NCBI RefSeq assembly: GCF_004123145.1
Contig: NZ_SDKC01000001.1
Location: 2,451,501-2,515,500, forward strand
Direction of reading: 5' to 3'
Length of the DNA stretch: 64,000 nt
Source of the DNA: Blautia faecicola
GTDB lineage: Bacteria > Bacillota > Clostridia > Lachnospirales > Lachnospiraceae
The translations under genes were made by a program, and so were the position numbers. Position 1 is the stretch's first letter. Each line of letters starts with the position of its first letter. The notes below the pieces were generated by a model. It made no database searches and was not told the DNA's origin. It worked only from the letters and a program-made list of their open reading frames with translations. Of the stretch, positions 1-8,014 are shown in pieces.

Positions 1-757
1 CCGGTTTTACTTTCCGATCCTCGGTGTGAAACCACACCACCAGTTCCGGCTGATACGGCATTCCTGCTTCCTGTAAGGCTTTTACATATCCTTTATGGCG
101 TTCTGCACCCTGGCTGTCATCTGCCTTGAAAACACCGGCAATCTGTCGATGTCCCGTATCGATCAGATATTTTGTCAGCAGATACGCACCTTTCGCATCA
201 TCGAGAAGGATCGTCGGTTTGTTTTTCATCTGCGGGTAACTTCCCTGAATAAAGACATACGGAATACCCATTCGGTCAAGTTGTTCGTACAGGGGCATAT
301 TTCTGCACAAAATCTGACTTTTGCTCGGCTCGATGATCAGTCCGTCCACATCTTTGTTCAAGATATCTTCGAGACACTGGGCTTCTTTCTGCCGGCTGTT
401 TCCAGTATTTTTCAGTATGATACTGTACCCCTGCTCCGTCAGCACCCGGTCCATGCCCTGGATCAGACGTGGAAAAATATAATCGGAAATATAGGTTGTG
501 ATCACTGCGATATTTTTTGAATTTTTCCGGTGTGCCATCCGGTCAGAGCAGAAGGTTCCTTTGCCATGTTCCGTCGTGATATACCCGTCATTTGCCAGAA
601 TCGCCAGTGCTTTCCGGACCGTATGACGGCTGATCCCATATTCCTGTGCCAGTTCATTCTCCGACGGCAGCTTCTCACCGGGTCGGATTTCGCCGGAAAG
701 GATCTTATTTTTCAGTTCTTCCATCAGGGACACATATTTTTTTCCTTTCTCCGTAAT
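1..757 (-). CDS. araR: AraR-type GntR/LacI hybrid repressor (5' part of gene, cut by window edge)
   Basis: This is a sugar-responsive transcription repressor, about 252 residues visible, with the C-terminus beyond the left edge. Residues 5-75 form a GntR winged helix (PGEKLPSENELAQEYGISR, then HTVRKALAIL). From about residue 85 a LacI-type periplasmic-binding fold follows (KNIAVITTYISDYIFP, KDVDGLIIEPSKS, DTGHRQIAGVFKADDSQGAE). This GntR+LacI arrangement is that of Bacillus AraR, the arabinose repressor. No ATG follows the strong AGGAGG at 763-768. The best-spaced candidate is ATT at 755-757 (5 nt), with GTG 731-733 and ATG 722-724 as alternatives, so the start is uncertain. A TTGT-ATGC-ACAA operator-like palindrome lies in its own promoter, suggesting autoregulation. 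The ligand is inferred from family only. Confidence 0.8.
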   Translation of the reverse strand, partial: MTEKGKKYVSLMEELKNKILSGEIRPGEKLPSENELAQEYGISRHTVRKALAILANDGYITTEHGKGTFCSDRMAHRKNSKNIAVITTYISDYIFPRLIQGMDRVLTEQGYSIILKNTGNSRQKEAQCLEDILNKDVDGLIIEPSKSQILCRNMPLYEQLDRMGIPYVFIQGSYPQMKNKPTILLDDAKGAYLLTKYLIDTGHRQIAGVFKADDSQGAERHKGYVKALQEAGMPYQPELVVWFHTEDRKVKP

Positions 758-803
758 ACACACCTCCTGCCTGTCTGAAGTTCTGTTTCCTGTACCCTTA
801 TCT

Positions 804-835
804 TACAACTTGTATGCACAACTTTACAAGTTGTA
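804..835. promoter_or_regulatory. AraR-like operator inside the araR promoter
   Basis: Two exact 11-bp inverted arms, TACAACTTGTA (804-814) and TACAAGTTGTA (825-835), are separated by 10 bp. The centre, ACTTGTATGCACAACT (808-823), matches the TTGT-N4-ACAA core of Bacillus AraR boxes. On the minus strand the arms fall between a TTGTAA -35 and a TAAGAT -10 for araR, where a bound repressor would block its own transcription. Confidence 0.6.
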
Positions 836-860
836 TTTGTGCTTTTCTTTTTAAATTCTC

Positions 861-889
861 TTGATTTTTATTGTCTGATATGCTATATT
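861..889 (+). promoter_or_regulatory. Promoter of queT leader
   Basis: TTGATT (861-866), a 17-bp spacer and TATATT (884-889), with TG one base upstream of the -10. Transcription would start near 896, giving a leader of about 200 nt before queT. Confidence 0.6.
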
Positions 890-903
890 CTGACCTGTTG
901 CAA

Positions 904-976
904 AGCCCACAAAAATAAGGTCTTACAGGGCTGACCGCCGATTCCCGGCGTAGGACATATATCTTCGATATATGCC
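904..976 (+). other. Unassigned structured element at 5' end of queT leader
   Basis: Starting about 8 nt after the predicted start site, GUCUUAC (920-926) pairs with GUAGGAC (950-956), enclosing a GCCG/CGGC hairpin (937-940 with 946-949). AGCCC (904-908) pairs with GGGCU (928-932) inside the enclosed segment, giving a pseudoknot-like topology. A separate hairpin CAUAUAU/AUAUAUG follows (956-974). There is no U-run, so it is not a terminator. It does not match a riboswitch class that I can name. Confidence 0.35.
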
Positions 977-1042
977 TCCGCGGCATTCGTCAGATATCCA
1001 TGTACACATATCTGTCTGACTCAAAAGCTGCGCGAAAATGAA

Positions 1043-1086
1043 TCGAGTGTTCGTGACCTTCCACTCGTAAAACAAAACTAAAGGAG
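1043..1086 (+). promoter_or_regulatory. preQ1-I riboswitch (translational type)
   Basis: Stem CGAGUG (1044-1049) pairs with CACUCG (1062-1067), followed by the A-rich tail UAAAACAAAACUAA (1068-1081) typical of class I preQ1 aptamers. CCUU in the loop (1057-1060) can pair with AAGG (1081-1084), which is the Shine-Dalgarno of queT. This is the H-type pseudoknot of the class and would hide the ribosome binding site when preQ1 is bound. The downstream gene is a queuosine-precursor transporter, which fits. Confidence 0.85.
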
Positions 1087-1095
1087 AAACTGAAT

Positions 1096-1590
1096 ATGAA
1101 AAAGCAAACTAACACATTGTTCCTCGCACAATCTGCGATGATCGCGGCAATCTATGTGGTTCTGACCGTGGCTCTCGCACCGTTTTCCTATGGAGAGGTA
1201 CAGGTTCGTGTCTCGGAGGCACTGACCATCCTTCCGGTATTTACGCCAGCGGCTATCCCCGGTCTGTTTGTGGGATGCCTGATCAGTAATATCCTTGGCG
1301 GAGGCATCCTGCCGGATATTATCTTCGGAAGTCTCGCCACCTTACTGGGTGCCTGCTTTACCTACCTGCTCCGCAACCGGAACAAATTCCTGGCTCCACT
1401 GCCACCGATCATTTCCAATATCCTGATCGTTCCTTTTGTTCTGCACTACGGCTATCAGGTTCCACTCCCGATTCCGTTCCTGATGGGTACGGTCGGTATC
1501 GGAGAAGTGATTTCCTGCGGAATCCTGGGTATGATTGTGTATACAATTCTTGATAAACACAGAACTGCTATTTTCCGTACAGCTGTGTAA
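1096..1590 (+). CDS. queT: QueT queuosine-precursor ECF transporter S component
   Basis: This is a 164-residue integral membrane protein predicted to bind and import queuine or preQ0/preQ1 as the substrate-specific subunit of an energy-coupling-factor transporter. There are about five to six hydrophobic segments. The family core VQVRVSEALTILPVFTPAAI is at residues 35-54, and GCLISNILGG follows. ATG at 1096 sits 9 nt after AAGGAG, which doubles as the 3' strand of the preQ1-I pseudoknot. No ATPase or T subunit is nearby, so it presumably shares a general ECF module encoded elsewhere. The divergent neighbour araR has a separate role. Confidence 0.9.
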   Translation: MKKQTNTLFLAQSAMIAAIYVVLTVALAPFSYGEVQVRVSEALTILPVFTPAAIPGLFVGCLISNILGGGILPDIIFGSLATLLGACFTYLLRNRNKFLAPLPPIISNILIVPFVLHYGYQVPLPIPFLMGTVGIGEVISCGILGMIVYTILDKHRTAIFRTAV

Positions 1591-1593
1591 CGT

Positions 1594-1648
1594 ATAAAAA
1601 GAGAAGGGATATAAGCAAAATTTTCGCTTATATTCCTTCTCTTTTTAT
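1594..1648. terminator. Bidirectional terminator between queT and the Xaa-Pro peptidase
   Basis: A near-perfect hairpin with arms AAAAAGAGAAGG-ATATAAGC and GCTTATAT-CCTTCTCTTTTT. It supplies a U-run on both strands for the two convergent genes. Confidence 0.85.
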
Positions 1649-1683
1649 ACATTACCTGTCAATAATTGACTGTTATTCTGTTT

Positions 1684-2745
1684 TTACAGCTCAATCAGTT
1701 CCTTCGGAGAACTTGCCAGATTTCGGCAGCCTTCTTCGGTAACCAGGACCATATCTTCAATGCGGACGCCGCCGAATCCCGGTACATAGATGCCCGGTTC
1801 TACGGTTTCGATCATGCCTGCCTGAAGAACAGTTTCATCGGACGGTGCCAGACCTGGTTTTTCGTGGATGAACAGACCTACGCTGTGTCCGAGGCTGTGT
1901 CCGAAATATTCACCGTAACCTGCTTTTGTGATGATATCTCTGGCAACTTTGTCTACTTCTTTCCCTGTTTTTCCGGCTTTTACAGCAGCAAGACCTGCCA
2001 GCTGTGCTTCCAGAACTACGTTGTAGATTTCTTTCTGTTTGTCGTTTGCCTTACCAAGAACTACGGTTCTTGTCATGTCGGAGCAGTAGCCTTCGTATTT
2101 GCAGCCGAAATCCATTGTTACAAAATCTCCGGCTTCCAGTTTCTTTTTGCCCGGAATCGCATGCGGCATGGAAGAATTCAGTCCGGAAGCGATGATCGTG
2201 TTAAATCCAAGATCTTCTGCTCCTGCTTTTTTCATCTGGTATTCCAACTCTGCTGCCACTTCCAGTTCACTGACTCCCGGTCTCAGGAAATCCAGAATCT
2301 TGGAAAATGCAACATCGCCGATATGTTCTGCCTGTGCCAGATATTCGATCTCTTCTGCTGTCTTGATTCTGCGCAGCGCGTCTACTTTTCCGCCCATCGG
2401 TACCCAGTCTTTGACCGGCATGGCTTTTGCCATCTTGTCGAACTGACAGCAAAGCAGAGACTGGTCTTCGTATCCGATTGCCAGTGTTCCCTCTTCTTTC
2501 GCCAGGCACTCTGCAAAGATCTGTTCTCTGGTATGTCCGCGGTGTTCCTGAACGATCGTAAAATCACTCTCTTTTTCTGCCTGTTCGGTATAACGGGAAT
2601 CGGTGATCAGTACCTGCTGGGTAGCAGATATGTACAGTGCACCTTCTCCTCCACGGAATCCGCTGATATGTCTCATGTTATATGGATCGGTGATGATCAT
2701 TCCCACCAGTCCCTCATTTTTGATAAGCTCCTGTGCTTTACTCAT
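1684..2745 (-). CDS. pepP: Xaa-Pro aminopeptidase (M24B)
   Basis: This 353-residue cytoplasmic metallopeptidase removes an N-terminal residue preceding proline. The N-terminal creatinase-like domain (about 1-125) contains ITDPYNMRHISGF. The C-terminal pita-bread domain shows all five metal ligands in order: Asp in TMDFGCKYEGYCSDMTRT (two ligands), His in GHSLGHSVGLFIHEKP, Glu in IETVEPGIY, and Glu in GVRIEDMVLVT. Length is normal for the short Clostridia form. AAGGAGAAAGGCATC precedes the ATG. It ends at a terminator shared with queT and is probably monocistronic. Confidence 0.92.
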   Translation of the reverse strand: MSKAQELIKNEGLVGMIITDPYNMRHISGFRGGEGALYISATQQVLITDSRYTEQAEKESDFTIVQEHRGHTREQIFAECLAKEEGTLAIGYEDQSLLCCQFDKMAKAMPVKDWVPMGGKVDALRRIKTAEEIEYLAQAEHIGDVAFSKILDFLRPGVSELEVAAELEYQMKKAGAEDLGFNTIIASGLNSSMPHAIPGKKKLEAGDFVTMDFGCKYEGYCSDMTRTVVLGKANDKQKEIYNVVLEAQLAGLAAVKAGKTGKEVDKVARDIITKAGYGEYFGHSLGHSVGLFIHEKPGLAPSDETVLQAGMIETVEPGIYVPGFGGVRIEDMVLVTEEGCRNLASSPKELIEL

Positions 2746-2844
2746 GATGCCTTTCTCCTTTTCCGTCCCCGGTCATTTTCTCTGTGCCGAAGAACACTCT
2801 GCTTCTATTCTACACCGCTTCGCGTACCTGCGCAAGGTCTGCGA

Positions 2845-3609
2845 TCATCGGTTTTTCAAGTACACCCGGAGGAGTCCTTTTAACAGCAGATCATCATTCA
2901 GAATGACCTCTTCTTTACAGTATGGAACAATGCTCTTTGCCAGACCGCCGGTTGCGATCACGGTCGCTTTCTCACCAAGTTCCTCTTCCATCCGGAGGAT
3001 CACGCCGTCGATCAGTGCCGCATTGCTGTAGACGATACCGCTCTTCATACACTCAATCGTATTTTTCCCGATCACGCGCTTCGGAGCTTCCAGATCGATG
3101 CCGGATAACTGTGCGGCTCTCGCGGTCAGTGCATCCAGAGAGGTCCGCACACCCGGAAGGATCATGCCGCCGATATAATTTTTCTTTCCGTCAACGACAC
3201 ATACCGTTGTAGCAGTTCCCATATCGAAAATGATCATCGGCGGTTCATATTCTCCGATGGCTCCCACGGCATCCGCGATCAGGTCACTTCCCACCTGTGC
3301 TGGGTTGTCCATCAGGATATTCATACCGGTCTTGATCCCCGGTCCGAGCACCATCACATCTTTTTCCAGAATTTTTTCCGCTGCCAATTTTACGATATGC
3401 GTGATCTGCGGTACCACAGAACACACAATACCACCCTCGAGTTCCTTCGGGGATATCTTGAAAATATCCAGCACGTTTTTGATCACAATTGCATATTCCA
3501 GTTCTGTCTTGCTTCTGTCTGTGGAAACCCGCTCGATAAAATACGTCTTCTCTTCATCGATACATCCCACTACGATGTTGGTGTTTCCGATATCAATGGC
3601 TAATATCAT
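2845..3609 (-). CDS. coaX: Type III pantothenate kinase
   Basis: CoaX phosphorylates pantothenate, the first step of coenzyme A synthesis. The 254 residues begin with the ASKHA phosphate-binding motif MILAIDIGNTNIVVG. They continue with GSDLIADAVGAIGEY (substrate and Asp base), FDMGTATTVCVVD and GGMILPGVRTSLDAL, all characteristic of type III kinases. The ATG overlaps the stop of coaBC by 4 bp (ATGA), so the two are translationally coupled and together cover the first three steps from pantothenate to 4'-phosphopantetheine. Confidence 0.95.
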   Translation of the reverse strand: MILAIDIGNTNIVVGCIDEEKTYFIERVSTDRSKTELEYAIVIKNVLDIFKISPKELEGGIVCSVVPQITHIVKLAAEKILEKDVMVLGPGIKTGMNILMDNPAQVGSDLIADAVGAIGEYEPPMIIFDMGTATTVCVVDGKKNYIGGMILPGVRTSLDALTARAAQLSGIDLEAPKRVIGKNTIECMKSGIVYSNAALIDGVILRMEEELGEKATVIATGGLAKSIVPYCKEEVILNDDLLLKGLLRVYLKNR

Positions 3610-4841
3610 AATGTCCTCCCTTTTTCCGCCGTAATCTCCAGGATCTTATTCATAATCTCTACTGCCGTCTCCTCTTTGCTCAGCAACGGAAGCTGTGTCT
3701 CGTCATCTTTTGTGATCAGCGTCACAATATTCGTATCTCCGGCAAATCCTGCGCCCTCTACTTTTACATTGTTCGCCACGATCATATCCAGGTTCTTTTT
3801 CTCCAGTTTCTTTCTCGAATTTTCCAGCATATGCTCTGTCTCCATCGAAAATCCGCACAAAAACTGGTCTTCTCTCTTATGCTCACCCAGATATTTCAAA
3901 ATATCATCGGTCCGCTCCATCTCAATAGAAAGTTCTCCGTCCGCTTTCTTTACTTTCTGGTCACTGATCGTTTTCGGCCGGTAATCGGCGACTGCTGCCG
4001 CCTTGATCACGATATCCTGCTGGTCAAACCGGCTGGTCACTGCCTCATACATATCCCGTGCCGTGGTGACCGGTACTACATTCACAAAAAGCGGCGGCTT
4101 TATCGCCGTTTTTCCACTGACCAGAGTCACATCTGCACCACGCATACTGCATACTTTTGCGATCGCATAACCCATCTTTCCGCTGGAATGATTCGTCAGA
4201 TACCTCACCGGATCGATCGGCTCCTGCGTCGGTCCCGCGGTCACAAGGATTTTTTTGCCTTTCAGATCTTTTTCGTAAGCCACTTCCCGTAAAATGTATT
4301 CGAGCAGCGTCTCCGGCTCCGGCATCTTTCCTGCGCCCACATCCTTGCATGCCAGAAGTCCGACTGCCGGCTGGATCACTTCGTATCCATAATGCTCCAG
4401 TTTTTTCAAATTATCCTGCACGATCGGATTTTCAAACATCTGTGTGTTCATCGCCGGGGAGATGATTTTTTTGCATTTGCATGCCATCACGGTCGTTGTC
4501 AGCATGTCGTCTGCGATTCCGTTGGCGATCTTTCCAATCACGTTGGCTGATGCCGGTGCTACCAAAACCACATCCGCCCGTTTTGCCAGTGCCACATGTT
4601 CTACCGAATACTGAAAATTCCGGTCAAATGTATCCACCAGGCACTTGTTTCCTGTCAGTGTCTCAAAGGTAATAGGATTGATAAAGTTCGTGGCATTCTG
4701 TGTCATCAGCACCTGCACATCGGCGTGAAGTTTGCCGAGGGCACTCGCCAGCGAGGCGATCTTATATGCCGCAATACTTCCGCTTACCGCCAGAACCACT
4801 GTTTTTCCCTTCAACATAGGTTGTCCGTCCTTTCTTATCAT
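3606..4841 (-). CDS. coaBC: Bifunctional phosphopantothenoylcysteine synthetase/decarboxylase
   Basis: The protein has 411 residues. The N-terminal flavoprotein half (CoaC, about 10-190) shows AVSGSIAAYKIASL, APASANVIGKIANGIADD and the PAMNTQMFENP loop. The C-terminal half (CoaB, about 200-405) shows KILVTAGPTQEPIDPVRYL and IKAAAVADYRPK. Together they couple 4'-phosphopantothenate to cysteine and decarboxylate the product. The start at 4841 follows AGGGAGG at 8 nt. ATG 4817 (MLKGKTVV) is the family's usual start and also has AAAGGA upstream, so either is possible. It lies in an operon with coaX. Confidence 0.93.
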   Translation of the reverse strand: MIRKDGQPMLKGKTVVLAVSGSIAAYKIASLASALGKLHADVQVLMTQNATNFINPITFETLTGNKCLVDTFDRNFQYSVEHVALAKRADVVLVAPASANVIGKIANGIADDMLTTTVMACKCKKIISPAMNTQMFENPIVQDNLKKLEHYGYEVIQPAVGLLACKDVGAGKMPEPETLLEYILREVAYEKDLKGKKILVTAGPTQEPIDPVRYLTNHSSGKMGYAIAKVCSMRGADVTLVSGKTAIKPPLFVNVVPVTTARDMYEAVTSRFDQQDIVIKAAAVADYRPKTISDQKVKKADGELSIEMERTDDILKYLGEHKREDQFLCGFSMETEHMLENSRKKLEKKNLDMIVANNVKVEGAGFAGDTNIVTLITKDDETQLPLLSKEETAVEIMNKILEITAEKGRTL

Positions 4842-4896
4842 CCGCTGGTCCTCCCTGCCGGGTGTACCGCGTATTTTAGATCCTTTTTATTATAGC

Positions 4897-7137
4897 CTAC
4901 TGCCCTGAAAATGCAACCTGAAGCATATACGTCTGGCTTTGTTCGTCAGAAAATACAACATTTCCAAGGGACTGCAGCATGGATTCGTTTAATGATTCGT
5001 ATTTTTCCCGCTCTCTCGCACCGACAAAGATGTACTCCACCTGATATTTTTCCAGCAAGGCTTTCACTTCTTCCTGGTTCGTCGAGGTATAGATTGTCTC
5101 CACTTCCTGCGCGCGTTCATTCAGTGCTCCGGTGTCACCTCTCCACAACCATTCATGGACATACCAGCCGAGCACCGTAGGAAGTCCCGTCATCGCAGAA
5201 ACGCGTTCATAGTCACTGTAACTGTCTCCGTTTGCCTCAAGTACCACCGGATCCCCCGTAACGTTGTCGTTGAGCCAGCGGATCGCCGCTGCATCCTCCG
5301 GAAAGGTTGTCTCAAGGTACGCGGTCGCATCCAGACCCTGATACTGTGACGGATCCCATACCTGTCCGAACCATGCGTGCACCGCAGTTGCCGTATAGAA
5401 GCAGCATCCCACAAAGCAGGCAAATACCGCACTCGTCAGCACCTTCCGGATCACATGCTTTTTCTCCATCCAAAGCCGGATCAGCGCATAGCCCAGCAGG
5501 ATGCCAAACATCGTAAACGCCTGATAGGTCAGTTTGAACATCGTGTTGGATCTTGCGTATTCTTTCTCATAAATATCTCTCACATAGACGATCTCCGGGA
5601 TCACGATCAGACCAAGCGCCGAGATGCCGAGTAACACGCCAAACAGATCTGCTTTTTTTGCACCCTCCCGTTTCACACACCAGAAAAACAGGACCGCTCC
5701 GATCACCGGAAGTCCCCAGATCAGCCACCACTGGTACGGGCGGGAATGATTCTGTGCAAGTGCCACTTCACTGACCATGCTCTGGAACTGTAACGTAAAC
5801 GGCAGTGCAGCGATCGTCGCAAGCAAAAATACCCACACGGCATGAAGCAGGCTGATCCCCGCCGTCATCCGCATGCGATGCGGCTTTTCCAGTTCTTTAT
5901 ACTTCTGATAATTGCACCAGATGACTCCCATGCCGCCCATCACATAATAAATGACAAAATCCCAGTAATTTGTCCAGTGGAACATACCGATCAGGAAGGC
6001 AAATACCAGTACATACGGATCTGTCAGGGCTGCTGCCACCTGTTTTTTACAGAAGTTTTTCTCTCCTGCTGCCTCTGCCTGCAGCGCGCCCTTGCTGCTG
6101 TGATGTTTCATCATCGCATAAACCAGACTGATCAGCGCCACCACGAACATCAGATTAACCACATGGGCATGCAGATCTCCCAGCACAAATGAGTACGACG
6201 GGAATTCATGAATCGTCTTATCGTTTTCCGCCGGATAATAGCCGATATAGCGGGTGGAGTTCGGAAACCAGTAGGTATAATCTCCTTTTGGCAGATGAAA
6301 AATCTCCCGGATCCACGGAAGCAGCTTTCCGATCACCACATAATGCATATTTCCAGCCAGAGACACACCTGCCCCGGCAAGAACGCCGCCAAGCAGTGCC
6401 GGTTTCTCTTTTTTCCAGCTATCCAGTACCATCTGGCGCACCAGACCAAACGGAACAGCAAAGCAGAATCCAGCCACCAGTGTCCGCATCAGATTGTAGG
6501 TCTGTGCCACCTGCGTATGCGTCAGCTTTGTCAGGAATACGGCAAAATACTGTCCGCCGTAATAGTAATTGATCTTCGATCCCGCATACCACAGATCCTT
6601 CGCCGGAAGTGTGGTGCTGCGCATCATCGCCATCATAAATCCATAATCCATGAATTTCTCAGTGCCATATGCCGCCGGGCGAAATCCTGCTACATACGTC
6701 CAGAGAAGAAACAGCAGCGTAAAGACCAGTTCATCGTCCAGTGCCGTCTGATACCATTCCCCTGTAAATTGCCAGAATTTTCTGTCTTTATTCTTTTTCT
6801 TATTGAAAGTAATCCATACGCCCCAGCAGATCACAGCAAATACCGCAACACTGCCAAGACAGCTTCCCGCTGTAAACGGCACGATCCCGGTAGCAGCTCC
6901 CAGCCACATCAGAAATCCAGCACCGGCGATACCGAAGATTTTTGCCACCAGATAACCTTTATCACGGAATCCGGAAAACAGATACTGGCACAGTGGAAAA
7001 CTGCACCAGCCCAGCAGTAATACCGCCAGCCACCATATAGCAAAAACTTTTCCGTCTTCTTTTAAAAGAATCTGTGCTCCTGCAAGAAGCACTGCCAGTA
7101 TGACAAGTTTCAGAATCCCTTTTCTTTTCTCACTCAC
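4897..7137 (-). CDS. DUF2298 polytopic membrane protein (YYY family)
   Basis: This 746-residue protein has about 12 or more hydrophobic segments. It carries the family signatures SKINYYYGGQYF (about residue 187) and EFPSYSFVLGDLHAHVVNL (about residue 313). Family members resemble GT-C glycosyltransferases that use lipid-linked donors, but the reaction is not established. The last 120 residues form an extracytoplasmic soluble domain ending VEYIFVGARERE. It starts with GTG at 7137, overlapping the stop of the upstream glycosyltransferase by GTGA, so the two are translationally coupled. That partner would supply a lipid-phosphate sugar, which is inferred from context. Confidence 0.8.
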   Translation of the reverse strand: MSEKRKGILKLVILAVLLAGAQILLKEDGKVFAIWWLAVLLLGWCSFPLCQYLFSGFRDKGYLVAKIFGIAGAGFLMWLGAATGIVPFTAGSCLGSVAVFAVICWGVWITFNKKKNKDRKFWQFTGEWYQTALDDELVFTLLFLLWTYVAGFRPAAYGTEKFMDYGFMMAMMRSTTLPAKDLWYAGSKINYYYGGQYFAVFLTKLTHTQVAQTYNLMRTLVAGFCFAVPFGLVRQMVLDSWKKEKPALLGGVLAGAGVSLAGNMHYVVIGKLLPWIREIFHLPKGDYTYWFPNSTRYIGYYPAENDKTIHEFPSYSFVLGDLHAHVVNLMFVVALISLVYAMMKHHSSKGALQAEAAGEKNFCKKQVAAALTDPYVLVFAFLIGMFHWTNYWDFVIYYVMGGMGVIWCNYQKYKELEKPHRMRMTAGISLLHAVWVFLLATIAALPFTLQFQSMVSEVALAQNHSRPYQWWLIWGLPVIGAVLFFWCVKREGAKKADLFGVLLGISALGLIVIPEIVYVRDIYEKEYARSNTMFKLTYQAFTMFGILLGYALIRLWMEKKHVIRKVLTSAVFACFVGCCFYTATAVHAWFGQVWDPSQYQGLDATAYLETTFPEDAAAIRWLNDNVTGDPVVLEANGDSYSDYERVSAMTGLPTVLGWYVHEWLWRGDTGALNERAQEVETIYTSTNQEEVKALLEKYQVEYIFVGAREREKYESLNESMLQSLGNVVFSDEQSQTYMLQVAFSGQ

Positions 7138-7865
7138 TGCCGTTCACCTCCCCACTTCCAGAAATCCCGGAGTGTGGTTTTTCCGATTCCCACGATTTTT
7201 TTCATATTGATGGAATTGATCCCGCCCTGCCGTGGACGGAATGTGATCGGATAATATGCCACATGGCGTTTTTCTTTTGTATACCGTACCGTCATCAACA
7301 CATTGGACAAAAAATACTGTGGCGGAATCTCCTGTAAAACTTCCTCCAGCTCCGATGCCCGCATCAGCCGGAACGGTGTATTTGCATCTTCCACCCAGCA
7401 GTGGAACGTTGCAAGGATCACCAGCCGGAGTACCCGGGTGACTAAGATCCGCTGCCAGCCGTCCTGTCTCTTTTTTCGGCTTCCGATCAGAAGCCCGCAC
7501 TTTTCTCTGTCTGCCCATAACTTCCAGAATTCCTCCGGTACAGTCTGCCCGTCGGAATCGGTCTGGAAAATGTAATCTGCTCCTTCTGCAATCGCACAGC
7601 GGTACCCGTACAGGATCGTCGCACCATGCCCCTGATTTTGTTTTTTGACCGTGCGAAGCTGTGGATACTTTTCCTGCAGACTCTCCAGTTTTTCCTGTGT
7701 ATGATCGGTACTTCCGTCATTGATGATAAACAGTCGACTGTCCGCGCCTGTCTTTTCCACGATCGGATGCCACTGCGATACCACGTTTTCTATATTTTCT
7801 TCCTCGTTGTATGCCGGAATCACGATGATCAGCCGGTCCTGTTTTTGTTCTGTCATTTTACTCAT
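7134..7865 (-). CDS. Family 2 glycosyltransferase, dolichyl-phosphate-mannose-synthase type
   Basis: This is a cytoplasmic GT-A enzyme of about 243 residues with IIVIPAYNEEENIE at the N-terminus, the metal/nucleotide motif QTDSDGQTVPEEF and LLIGSRKKR. No C-terminal membrane anchor is present. The start is ambiguous: ATG 7865 (MSKMTEQ) has GGAAG at 5 nt, while ATG 7877 has AGGGGAG almost abutting it. Longer in-frame starts run into the promoter. It overlaps the DUF2298 gene by 4 bp. It likely makes a polyprenyl-phosphate sugar used by that membrane protein; donor and acceptor cannot be read from sequence. Confidence 0.8.
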   Translation of the reverse strand: MSKMTEQKQDRLIIVIPAYNEEENIENVVSQWHPIVEKTGADSRLFIINDGSTDHTQEKLESLQEKYPQLRTVKKQNQGHGATILYGYRCAIAEGADYIFQTDSDGQTVPEEFWKLWADREKCGLLIGSRKKRQDGWQRILVTRVLRLVILATFHCWVEDANTPFRLMRASELEEVLQEIPPQYFLSNVLMTVRYTKEKRHVAYYPITFRPRQGGINSINMKKIVGIGKTTLRDFWKWGGERQ

Positions 7866-7926
7866 GCTTTCTTCCATTCTCCCCTTTTCATATCCCCCGG
7901 ATAGTTTCCCCCTGATCTTTCTTCCC

Positions 7927-7955
7927 ATTATAATCGAACGCGCCCCCAGCGTAAA
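7927..7955 (-). promoter_or_regulatory. Promoter of GT2-DUF2298 operon
   Basis: On the minus strand TTTACG (7955-7950), a 17-bp spacer and a consensus TATAAT (7932-7927) lie about 60 nt upstream of the glycosyltransferase start. Confidence 0.5.
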
Positions 7956-7967
7956 GTCCAACGATTC

Positions 7968-8008
7968 AAAAAAAGAGATCTTCCGGCACGCTGCCATCCG
8001 ATCTCTTT
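7968..8008 (-). terminator. Terminator of cupin-AraC operon
   Basis: Arms AAAGAGATC (8008-8000) and GATCTCTTT (7980-7972), followed on the minus strand by a run of T. Confidence 0.75.
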
Positions 8009-8014
8009 CGTCTG

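Noticed and set aside
798-986. 62-residue minus-strand reading frame between araR and queT
   Set aside because: It runs antisense through the structured queT leader, has no ribosome binding site and no recognisable composition.
1666-2883. 405-residue plus-strand reading frame opposite the Xaa-Pro peptidase
   Set aside because: Antisense shadow; the minus-strand gene has all metal ligands and a ribosome binding site.
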